From Pseudeuparius sepicola (taxonomy: Eukaryota; Arthropoda; Insecta; Coleoptera; Anthribidae): a stretch of DNA of 64,000 bases. The notes under the pieces are model-generated. The model saw only the letters and a list, made by a program, of their open reading frames with translations. It was not told the DNA's origin and did no database searches. The translations under genes and the position numbers were made by a program. Positions 32,297 to 42,584 of the stretch are shown here, piece by piece; within the stretch, counting starts at the first letter, position 1, and each line of letters starts with the position of its first letter. The stretch lies in NCBI GenBank assembly GCA_963920635.1, contig OY987307.1, forward strand, positions 22,459,735 to 22,523,734. Reading direction: 5' to 3'.

Positions 32297-32870
32297 TAAG
32301 GTGCTATGAAATCAAAAACAAATGACGCTCATAATCAGAGCATCAATACATAATAATTAATACCCAGTTTGATTTGTGAAAATATTTTTTATTGCAGTAA
32401 AAAAATAAAGCCATGCTAAAATGAATTAATAAAATGTTCTACTTGTGCGAAATGTCAAATTTGACTGTTTTAAATTTAAATGAAATTGTATTTTCTCGGA
32501 CTAAATAATGTCTTTTATAAGAAATATATTTTTTAGTCTTCTCTCTATCATTAATATTTTGAAGTTCTTATTATATTTTTTAGTCTTATCTCTATCATTA
32601 ATATTTTGAAGTTGGCTATGCCAAATAATAGAGAGGGGACTAGAAAATGTATTTCTTAAAAAGACATTATTTATTTTAAGCAAATACGATTAAATTTAAA
32701 TTTGAAATAGTCAAATAATTTGTTATCTCACAAAATACAATTTTGTTTTAAATTAATTGTAAGGCTTTACTTTTTACAACAATAAAATCCTTGCACAGAT
32801 TTGTGCAAGATTTGGTAATAACTGATGCTCTGAGAGCCATTTGTTTTTGATTTCATACCCCCTAGAATCA
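32297..32870. mobile_element. Foldback element with inner hairpin
   Basis: The outer arms TATGAAATCAAAAACAAATG (about 32307) and CATTTGTTTTTGATTTCATA are inverted, with AGAGCATCA / TGATGCTCT next to them. An inner hairpin at 32503-32674 (AATAATGTCTTTTATAAGAAA against TTTCTTAAAAAGACATTATT) also contains a 47-bp direct duplication (AGTCTT-TCTCTATCATTAA). The minus-strand ORF is not a gene. Confidence 0.7.
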
Positions 32871-33314
32871 TACAACGATTTTGGATTATTGACCTTTTCA
32901 AAGTTTGGCACCTCACAGCAAAATAATATTTTTTTCTTGAAATCGGCAGTAAAGGCTCCCAAAATCGTCATTAAAAGCTCAGAAATCGGCACTGAAGTAA
33001 CCCATTATTGTACGATTTTTTCAATAAGTAGGCCTTGGCGAGATGTAAACATCAAACGTCAGACGCGGAGCAATCGCCCGTCAAAAGTGACCAAATATTC
33101 AAAACCCGGCTAATAAAGTCCCATTTAACTATTCGTACACATTGCGAAATTGTTACCTATAGCAGCGCAATCTATCAGTATAAATATTTTAGTAGGTTTG
33201 AATGTCAATAGATTTATTATGGAGGCTGCACAACAAGCAGCAGTTTGGTTTTTCTGTTCGAAGCTGCCGTGTCTTTGTCATACTACTTAACCTAGGTAGA
33301 GCGATCGTCAAAAT

Positions 33315-33339
33315 CATAGACTTAGCTTATAAGTCTATG
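33315..33339. mobile_element. Mini-palindrome insertion (25 bp, 8-bp target duplication)
   Basis: The arms CATAGACTTA and TAAGTCTATG enclose GCTTA. The 25-bp palindrome is flanked on both sides by GTCAAAAT (33307-33314, 33340-33347). It belongs to the class described in the findings. Confidence 0.7.
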
Positions 33340-33918
33340 GTCAAAATCAAGCAAAGCCGCGCGTAGTCGGTTCATGGACGGGTGATCCCTTATTATTATT
33401 TTCTTGCCTAATAAAACATTTTTTTTCCAATTTAAAAAAATAGGTATATAATATGTACCTCGGCACTGAAGTTATTTTTATGACTCATGTGGTTTATTTG
33501 CCTAGAGTCGTAAAAAGTTGAACTTCAGTGCCTTGGTACATAAATAAATATTATCAAAATTGCTACTTGTTATTTTTTCGATTAAAAATTAATGTCTAAT
33601 ACAGTTTTTCGAAAAACGCAGCCCTTTTACAAAACGCAGAAGGCCAGGCTTGCGTGGCAATGCCCTGTTCAATTCCTGCAGCCTACTTGGATTTTTAGGA
33701 ATGTTAAAATGAAAAAAAAGACACTGTATTTCTTCACAACCTCCTTGACATGGGTATCAAATGAAAATGTCTGACTAGTGGCAAACGATAAGATGAGTGA
33801 CATCATACTAAAAACCTAAAACCAATAGGTATATGTCTGTAACTGATCAAACAGTGTTTCTCTGATATTTATCTGCCAGTGCCAGTTATGATATGGTTTT
33901 CCATTAACCAGATAAGTA

Positions 33919-33958
33919 TAGCACTGATGATGGCATCGTTGCCGAAAGCGCTCTGCTA
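33919..33958 (+). ncRNA. Degenerate hammerhead-like motif
   Basis: Stem I TAGCA / TGCTA, core CTGATGA, stem II GGCA / TGCC (loop TCGT), core GAAA, then a minimal stem III AGC/GCT and C. One unpaired T follows the first core, unlike the canonical fold. Self-cleavage is doubtful. Confidence 0.4.
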
Positions 33959-34368
33959 CCCTGCTAACATTTTGCAAATTATACATAAATTTCATTCTAC
34001 GCTTAATATTAAAATTCATGATAACATTTTATTGTGTAGATTCTAGAATGAGTCCCAGTTACTTGTATATGTTTATTGTTGGCTCAATTTCAATGCAAGA
34101 AATTGCTTGAAGTTAGAAATATCATTTTTCCCCGCCATTTTCACGTGTATGAGCACATAGGTTATATATATATATATATTATATATATGTTTTAGGAATA
34201 AGAATGAAGTTATTCAACCAACTTCAAGGTCACTTCTTACCCCTTCTTATTTGGACTATGGGAGAATTGTGGTTTATATTATAAATAACTTATTTGATGC
34301 CGAATGGATGCATGGTATTATCTTTAGAAGGGAATTTGTATTTATTTGTTTACTTATTTTCGCTTATG

Positions 34369-37010
34369 TTCTCGTTCACGTTTACCCCAGCGAAACGTAT
34401 CTCCCATATCAGGAGGACATGATATAAAGAAACCAATGTCGAATGTGTTCCCTGTGAGGAGGATATAATTTTCCCTTACCTTGCTGCTACCTTGATACAC
34501 TGATGTTGGATCTGGACACCGAACAGTGTTACTTTGGACACTTTAATTAACTGGCAGTTCCGAATTGCATAGATTTAAAATTTTCGTAGATTAGAACCAT
34601 TGATGCTGAATAAGAAAGAAGCGGACAAAGTTGAAAGGATAAATATAAACCATCTTGGACAAGACTTTTTGGTGATTCTTTTTCAAGTAGTGCGTCAGTG
34701 TAGCTCTGTTTTTTGTTGTTGATTCTTCTACTGTTAAAACGAATCAGAATGCTTAAGTAATGCTTTGATTCTATCTTTTTAATTTGCTCACCTCATTCTA
34801 GAAGGTAAGTTCAATTTCCATCTAACAAAAAATAGTAGGCATAAAGTGGAAAAAATACCTATCTGTCTAGGAGTATAATATACCCGACTGTAATTTTTAT
34901 TAAAAATATTCCAGTTGAAGACATTTAAGGGTGCACAATGCATCCTAACATACCATTAAATAGTTTCTGACTATATGAGAATTGTGGTTTATATCAAAAT
35001 AACTTATTTGAAGCCCGGATTTTAATTTATTTATTTCGCCTTATGTTCTCGTTCACATTTACCCCAGCGAAACGTATCTCCCATATCAGGAGCACATGAG
35101 GTAAAGAAACCAGTGTCGAATGTGTTCCCTGTGAGGAGGATATAATTTTCCCTTACCTTGCTGCTACCTTGATACACTCATGTTGGATCTGGACACAGAA
35201 CAGTGTGTACTTTGGACACTTTAATTAACTGGCAGTTCTTAATTAAAATTTTCGTAGATTAGAACCGTTAATAAAAAAGAAGCGGGAAAAGTTTAAAGGG
35301 TAAATATAATCCATCTTGGAAAGAAAGAAAAAACAGAGAAAATCAACAAGAGTTTTTGGTGATTCTTTTTAGTTTTAAGTAGTGCTAGTGCGTCAATGTA
35401 GCTCTTGTTTTTTTTTTTTGTTGATTCACCTTCCCCTTTAGTGTTAAAACGAATCAGAATGCTTAGGTAATGCTTTGATTCTGCCTTTTAAATTTGCTCA
35501 CCCCATTCTACAAAGTTAGTTCAATTTCCATCTAACAAAAAATCCTATCTGGCTTATAATATACCCGACTGTAATTTTTATTAAAAAATATTCCAGTTGA
35601 AGACATTTAAGGGTACACAATGCATCCTAACATGCAATTAAATAGTTTCTGACTATATGAGAATTGTGGTTTATATCATAATAACTTATTTGAAGCCGGA
35701 TTGGGTATTATATTTAATTTATTTATTTCGTTTATGTTCTGGTTCACATTTGCCCCAGCGAAACGTATCTCCCATATCAGGAGGACATGAGGTAAAGAAA
35801 CCAGTGTCGAATGTGTTCCCTGTGAGGAGGATATAATTTGCCCTTACCTTGCTGTTACCTTGATACACTGATGTTGGATCTGGACACCGAACAGTGTGGG
35901 TTACTTTGGACACTTTAATTAACTGGCAGTTCCGAATTGCATTGATTTAAAATTTTCGTAGATTAGAACCGTTAATAAGAAAGAAGCGGGAAAAGTTTAA
36001 AGGACAAATATAAACCATCTTGGAAAGAAAAAAAACAGAGAAAATCAACCAGAGTAGGTGCCTCAATGTAGAGCTCTTGTTTTTTTTTTGTTGATTCACC
36101 TTCCCCTCTACTGTTAAAACGAATCAGAATGCTTAGGTAATGCTTTGATTCTGCCTTTTAAATTTGCTCACATCATTCTAGAAAGTTAGTTCAATTTCCA
36201 TCTAACAAAAAATCCTATCTGGCTTATAATATACCCGACTGTAATTTTTATTAAAAAATATTCCAGTTGAAGACGTTTAAGGGTACACAATGCATCCTAA
36301 CATGCAATTAAATAGTTTCTGACTATATGAGAATTGTGGTTTATATCATAATAACTTATTTGAAGCCGGATTGGGTATTATATTTAATTTATTTATTTCG
36401 TTTATGTTCTGGTTCACATTTGCCCCAGCGAAACGTATCTCCCATATCAGGAGGACATGAGGTAAAGAAACCAGTGTCGAATGTGTTCCCTGTGAGGAGG
36501 ATATAATTTGCCCTTACCTTGCTGTTACCTTGATACACTGATGTTGGATCTGGACACCGAACAGTGTGGGTTACTTTGGACACTTTAATTAACTGGCAGT
36601 TCCGAATTGCATTGATTTAAAATTTTCGTAGATTAGAACCGTTAATAAGAAAGAAGCGGGAAAAGTTTAAAGGACAAATATAAACCATCTTGGAAAGAAA
36701 AAAAAACAGAGAAAATCAACCAGAGTAGGTGCCTCAATGTAGAGCTCTTGTTTTTTTTTTGTTGATTCACCTTCCCCTCTACTGTTAAAACGAATCAGAA
36801 TGCTTAGGTAATGCTTTGATTCTGCCTTTTCAATTTGCTCACCCCATTCTAGAAAGTTAGTTCAATTTTCATGTAACAAAAAATAGTAGACATAAAGTGG
36901 GAAAAATACCTATCTGGCTAAAATATACCAGACTGTAATTTTTATTAAAAAATATTCCAGTTGAAGACATTGCACAAGGTGCACAGTGCACAAGGCACCC
37001 TAACATACAA
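34369..37010. repeat. Tandem array, four units of about 670-690 bp
   Basis: Units begin at 34369, 35045, 35736 and 36406 with GTTCT-GTTCAC. The T module follows (CCCAGCGAAACGTATCTC), then CCTTGCTG-TACCTTGATACA and GATGTTGGATCTGGACAC. Units 3 and 4 are almost identical over 670 bp, while units 1 and 2 are more diverged. The tail of a preceding partial unit lies at 34247-34368. The identical 64-codon minus-strand ORFs in units 3 and 4 are byproducts of repetition, not genes. Confidence 0.9.
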
Positions 37011-37587
37011 TTAAATAATTTCTGACTATCAATAATTGTTTCTATGGCTAGCTATATTTCGGAAAACCGATCCTGGTAATTAGAAAAAATTATTCTTCAT
37101 ATTTGACCCGTAGATTTCGAACAATAAAAGATACAAAAAATATTTTCACACAAAAGTTGTTTAGAACGATAAGGACTTTCAACATATAGGGAAAAAGGTA
37201 TGTGTTTTGTGTTTCATTGGAAATAAAATTAGCTAAGTTTGGCAAAGTTCCTGCAAGTTTCGGCCCAGGGCCCAGTACGTACCTACAATGTTTGAAAATA
37301 CAGTGAGGCTGGTCAATTCCTTGCCAATCAATTATTTTTCTCAAAATTTACTAAAATGTAATTACTGTATTATTTTACTGTGCTTTGTTTTGGCGCAGCT
37401 GAACTGCAATTCTAGTTATATAGCGAAAAAGGCAGCTCTAGCGAAATGGCAATGGCCGAAATGATATGATAGTAATTGCCACCCCTCCCCCGCGCTAGCA
37501 TGTGGCTAGGCTAGGAAAGAATTATTACAAAATGTATTAAAATATGTAAATTAGATTAGCGATCCGAATTCCGAATCGTTCCTTCTC

Positions 37588-38565
37588 CAAAAGATGACAG
37601 GACACAGACAGAGCGATCGCGCTTGCCTCAACGATATGTTTCTCGGAAATCAGGAGAGCATAATCATAATTTATATTTTATTTTGTTTTTGTTCGTTAGA
37701 TTGGAGATGCCTGAGGACATTCCTCGCCCATCGCACATTCTATGATGTGTTGGTATTATTTTGAACTTCGCAAATTTCTGCTACTCTGATCCACTTGTAG
37801 TCGTTCTGGCCACCAAAACGGTGGGGTACATTTGGACACTTGGCGGTGTAGGCAAAGTCTAGAGAATACTGACTTTGGTGCAGGTATGCTGTATTGCAAT
37901 ATATGTATCTTGAAAAATATATGCTCCCCCCAAGTACTTAGGGGAAATGGAAAAGATCCATACATCATACATGTAAGTATCTAACCGACAAGAAATGAGT
38001 TAATGAAGGTTTGTCATCATAGAACATGTAGATATGTAAACATCAGAGAATCAACACTGACAGTATTTGTGTATACGTACTAGTTATTTTAGTATGTTTT
38101 TAATATAGCCAATCTTTTTGGCAGTAGGATTTCTGCTTAGGTATTATATTTTTGTATATACCTATAGGTACAAAATAAACAATAAGCAGGTATTCTTTCC
38201 AAGAAGAGACAAGGTTCCAAGTGTTTTATAAAGTTCTAGACGTTGATAGATGGTGCTGCATGTATGTTCCTAGCTCAGAGGTTCCTAGAGAATTTATATT
38301 TTTCTGGTAAATAAATTTGTCAGCAGTCAGCAACTTCTCTAATTTGAGGAATACGGTTAATTCGCTTAGGTAATAAATCTTTAAATTTATCATATAAATA
38401 GCCCGTTGAAAACAAATTAATAACCACGGCTTTATAAGAATGAAGAATGTGCGGTATGTGAACAAAAACAAAATAAATATTAATTACGGTTATGCTCTCC
38501 TGATTTCCGAGATACATTTCGTTGAGGCAAGTGCGATCGCTGTGTCTGTCGTGTCATCAAGAAGG
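37588..38565. mobile_element. Foldback element with T-module arms
   Basis: Arms of about 108 bp: left 37588-37697 and right 38458-38565, inverted. Shared blocks include CTTGCCTCAACGA, TCTCGGAAATCAGGAGAGCA and TTTTGTTTTTGTTC. The centre carries an R-type block (TTCTGCTACTCTGATCCAC at about 37777). The region 37020-37200 before it is related in inverse to 7430-7660. Confidence 0.75.
38266..38288. other. Possible hAT excision footprint
   Basis: Two copies of GTTCCTAG (38266-38273, 38281-38288) are separated by the 7-bp near-palindrome CTCAGAG. An 8-bp duplication with a few palindromic bases between is the classic scar of hAT excision. No paralogous empty site was found, so chance is possible. 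Confidence 0.4.
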
Positions 38566-38696
38566 CCAACGAACAAAAAAGCTGGTTTCTTTTAGAAACT
38601 ACTGCTGACTGATAGGATTTCTCCGAGATTGCTAAAAAATAATTATTATCGTTTTCTTAGGTTGAAGGTCCGGAAATATCACCCGATTTCTCGTTT

Positions 38697-39115
38697 TTGC
38701 TTGAAAGGTCTTCAAAAACCTCTTCTTTTGACCTTTCTACTATTTCAAAATGCAAATCCAGAGCCGTACGATTTTTTATACCCCCGATTTTCACGAAAAC
38801 CATTAGCGATTTTTTATTTAAATTCTGATACCGCAGCGTTAATCAGGACACCCCAAATCCTCATACCAAATTTGAACGTAAAATATACAATGCACGGAGT
38901 TCCATTCTTCAGGGTACCAAAGATGACCAAAGTAGGAACACTCAAAGTGTTGGTGTGCAAAAATATACATGGCATTTTCTTTGGGTCATCTCGAAATACT
39001 GAATTTTTATGAAAATTTATACGGGTCAAGAATGATATGGAATTATTGAAAAAATATAAATAAATACAAAGAAAGAAGGTCAAAAGAAGCGGTGTTTGAA
39101 GGCCTTTCAACCAAA
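38697..39115. mobile_element. Foldback element, arms about 50 bp
   Basis: TTGAAAGGTCTTCAAAAACC and CTTCTTTTGACCTTTCT on the left match inverted GGTCAAAAGAAGCGGTGT and TTGAAGGCCTTTCAA on the right. Two long ORFs, one per strand, cover the same region and lack any family signature. Confidence 0.6.
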
Positions 39116-39239
39116 AAAAATTACGTAGTTTACCTCCAAAAATAAGGATTTTATGGATTTGTATGGAAATTTTGAAAAAAAAATAATTTTTCGAACCAAT
39201 AAAGTGCATTTTTATTATACTTCTTTGAAAACACCTAAT

Positions 39240-41360
39240 TATCATAATTAATAATGTAAAATAGGCTTGTTTAGGCTAGCGCACGGAAAATGGGATGACC
39301 AAATAGAAAACATATAATCAAAGGACTGTTATTCGTTTTAACAGAGATAGAGAGAGAGGGGGAGATCAAGCAACAAAAAATCGAAGCACTCTATTGAAAC
39401 TAAAAAGAATAATTTTTATTGAGGAATTAACAGCTGTCTAACAGAAATTTGATAGATATCTATCCAATTCAAAACTCCCTGTTTTAACTTGGGGTATTCT
39501 CCTTATTCAATGCTTGGAGAAATATTATTTTAACATAAAAAGCATATATGTATAAAACTAGGGTCTATCCAATCAATCCGATGGATTAAAATGTTATGTA
39601 CCCCACCTTTCAGCCTCCAAATCGAACATAAGTTCACACGGTGAACGCATTAGTTTCTTTATCTCATGCGCTCCTGATATGCGAGATACGTTTCGCTGGG
39701 GTAAATGTGAACAGTCTCTGCAATAAGTAAATAAAAACAAAAACCGCCATTTTATCCCACAGTGGATTTTTATTATTTTATTATATACCGTCCAAATATG
39801 AATAGGAAGGCGTACGAAGTACGAAGTGACTGACCTTGAAGTTGGTTGACATTCTTATTCATAGACCATAGACACGTGGACACATGCGCAATTTTAAACA
39901 CTTTCTTGCACTGAGATTAATTCAACAACACCAGCCATAGATATGTCACACAAGTACAACTGCTTTGTTATTTATTATTTATTACTTATCAAAACTACTT
40001 TCATTCGAAAAATCGCCCACACCACAGACAGTCCTATAAAGCAGTGTCTGAATAAAGAGTAAATAGTCACTGGCGTCCCTCGTCATTGCTATAAGCTATA
40101 AGTGAATTTAAAATTTGTTACCTATGTTGTAAAAAACTAAACTCTGTTCGAGGAATGTTCACACCTACGTCACAACTCCCGTCCTTGCCTTACTCATGAA
40201 TAATATACGATATGTAGATATTAGTTGAACTGAGTTTAGGGTGGTACCACAGTTTACCCTAGGGTAAGCTGTGGTAGGGTAGGGGGTAGGGGGATGGGTA
40301 TCCACAAAACACAAAATACCGAACCCTGAACACTGTACCAGGTACCTACTGAAACTAAATCCAGAGACTAACGAATAGTAGGTAAGCTATTTATTCTGTC
40401 GAATCGCCGAAAAACTTTTGTTGACTTTCTTCTCCTTTTTATGTAAGTTCAATGCGTTATTAAAAGTCTTGAATAAACTCTAAACCTTTTCTTTTATTTT
40501 GTGACCGGTTTCGTTTCCATAACCCCTGTTTAGATCTTCAGACATAAAGAAATAATTTAATATTAACCAGATTTGTCAATTTGTCATAGAATATCTATAA
40601 TTCAGGAGAACCAGATCGCGATTGTACGAAGCAACAGTAGGTGCACCCACCGCCGGCATGATTAACGTAATAACAATAACGTACAAAACTCTATTGTTTT
40701 ATGTTTTTAATTGAATTATTCTTTGCTCCCTCTCCCAAATTTTTAACAATTTAAAGTGTGCCGACATCTTTTCTAATGAAGTTATGATGGACCTCAACCA
40801 TTTTCTCGTCGTCTTAGTTATTAGGATTTCCGAGTAAATACCTACCTACTTTTGCTTTTTATAATTACGGGTCTGTCTCTTCTTCATTCCCAGTAAAACT
40901 GTAAATACAAATATTTAAAATAAAGTGTCTCAAGGTGGCCACAGTTCCGCGTCTAGATCGACATCAGTGGCATCAAGGTACCAGCAGGTTTAGGTGTAGA
41001 TAATAAATTGTAATCCTCACAGTGTGAACTGTGGAATGAACCTAGTTTGTTTCTCTCATGTGCCCCTGATATGAGAGATACGTTTCGCTGGGGCAAATGT
41101 GAACAGATGGATGTAAGTAATAAAATTAATAAAGTATCCTCGATATTATTATATTGATTAAAATAAAAAGAAAAAGAAGCTACTACTCCTTTTCCTTTGC
41201 TCAATGAAATCATAAAGCCCAAATTTTAATAAAAAGGCACAAAAAGAAACCTGGAAGTTGCTTACTTTTTTACATTATTTATTATTTCTAAAACACACGT
41301 GGATAGTGATCAGTTTTTCTAGAGACTCTAGAGTATACACAGAAGTGATATGATAAATAA
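39240..41360. other. Repeat mosaic, no gene recognised
   Basis: Contains inverted T modules (TACGTTTCGCTGGGG at about 39690 and 41081), a Penelope-tail-like motif (40501-40550) and a 32-bp palindrome at 40244-40275 (TACCACAG arms, centre CCCTAGGG). TAGGGTGG and TAGGGTAG stand at the sides of the palindrome, a further weak mini-palindrome candidate. Confidence 0.5.
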
Positions 41361-41409
41361 ATTTTTTTCACTACAGTGAAAAACCCCATGCACATACAAC
41401 AGTAACTAC

Positions 41410-41509
41410 ACTACAACCACATAACATTTTGTGTGTTATGTGACTACAACCAGAGAACAAGGATGTTCTCTGCTACAACCAGAGGACAATTATTGTTCTC
41501 TGCTACAAC
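41410..41509. repeat. Array of three mini-palindromes separated by CTACAAC
   Basis: ACTACAAC (41410), a 25-bp palindrome (arms CACATAACA / TGTTATGTG), ACTACAAC (41443), a 22-bp palindrome (CAGAGAACA / TGTTCTCTG), CTACAAC (41473), a 23-bp palindrome (CAGAGGACAAT / ATTGTTCTCTG), CTACAAC (41503). After the last repeat, TTGTAGCAGAG makes yet another palindrome with it, and TTTTTCACTACAGTGAAAAA lies just upstream (41371-41392). Confidence 0.85.
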
Positions 41510-41851
41510 TTGTAGCAGAGCCTTGTCAACTCGCAAACCAAGGATGTTTTGTCGAATTGTGGATGAAAAGCAGGCAAGATAAGTGGGACTAGTTGAGTTC
41601 AGAAATTGACAGACTACTAAATCGATTCTTATTGTATTTATTAACTATTTCTTACTACTAATTCTCAATTGTATAGACTAAAGAAATGAAGAAAATACTT
41701 TATTTATTACAGAAGAATTCTTTAAAATCCTAGAGGACAGGATACTTTAAACAAAATTCCAAATTTAGATTGAAAGTGGCTCAAGTAACCCCACCGGTCG
41801 AAATCAGTGGATCAAGGTACCAGCAAGACAAGTAGAGAGTAGAGGCACGGA

Positions 41852-41867
41852 CACAGCTTAAGCTGTG
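41852..41867. mobile_element. Mini-palindrome insertion (16-bp perfect palindrome)
   Basis: The 16-bp perfect palindrome CACAGCTTAAGCTGTG. GCACGGAC overlaps its left side (41845-41852) and GTACGGAC follows it (41868-41875), matching at 7 of 8, so the duplicated site shares the first C. Confidence 0.5.
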
Positions 41868-42380
41868 GTACGGACTTGGAGAAATTATTTCCTCACAGCA
41901 AACTTCAGACCACAGAAATTGTGCTCAGACAATGTATACATTAGTTTCTTTCTCTTATGTTCCCCTGCTGTGGGAGATACGTTTCGTCGGGGCAAGTGCG
42001 ACCGATATAGATTTTGTTGTTTTGCTTGGCTTCTTCTGGCGTCTTTTCCGTATTTTAGAAAGAGTAGGCAACTAAATAAATATGTACATATATATAAAAA
42101 TAAAAGTAAAAATCACTGTTTTCCATATTACAGTCGAACTAAGAATAAAATAATGGTGACAAGGAATAAAATGTATCCTGGGTCCTGGGTTTCCATTCCA
42201 TTACAGTGCTTGGAAAAATATGAGAAAAAGATTTGTTTGGAGCCGATATCCCTATTACCACAGATCATGTGGATATTATGATCTTTGCTATTACTACATA
42301 ATCAAAGTTTACAGAATAGTAATCAATACCTACTGATTTCTAAGAGAAAATTTAAGTTTCCTTTTTTAATCAGTGCTACT

Positions 42381-42470
42381 CAGTGGCGCAACGAGTGGGG
42401 GAGGGGTGCTGCCGGTGCCGGGTTGCAACCCCCCCCCCCCCCCGAGCTCGTACCAACCAAGCGAAAAAGC
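42381..42470. mobile_element. hAT terminal fragment
   Basis: CAGTGGCGCAACGAGTGGGG followed by a GC-rich block and a run of 17 C resembles a hAT left end. No matching right end was found before the tandem array at 42585, so it is truncated. Confidence 0.5.
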
Positions 42471-42584
42471 GCTAAATAATGCTAGATAAAACAATGCTAC
42501 AAGATCGTTTCTTACAAGACCGAATAAATTGTATTTGGTTTAACCTGTATTTTTTAATTTTATGTTAGGATTTATCAAATTTAC

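Noticed and set aside
34168..34189. AT dinucleotide run as an origin or regulatory site
   Set aside because: A plain microsatellite; no other signal nearby.
35719..36583. Identical 64-codon minus-strand ORFs in tandem units 3 and 4
   Set aside because: Identity follows from the near-identical units; the older units 1 and 2 do not keep the frame.
41410..41509. CRISPR-like repeat-spacer layout
   Set aside because: The repeats are only 7-8 bp, the spacers are palindromes, and the context is an insect genome with no cas genes.
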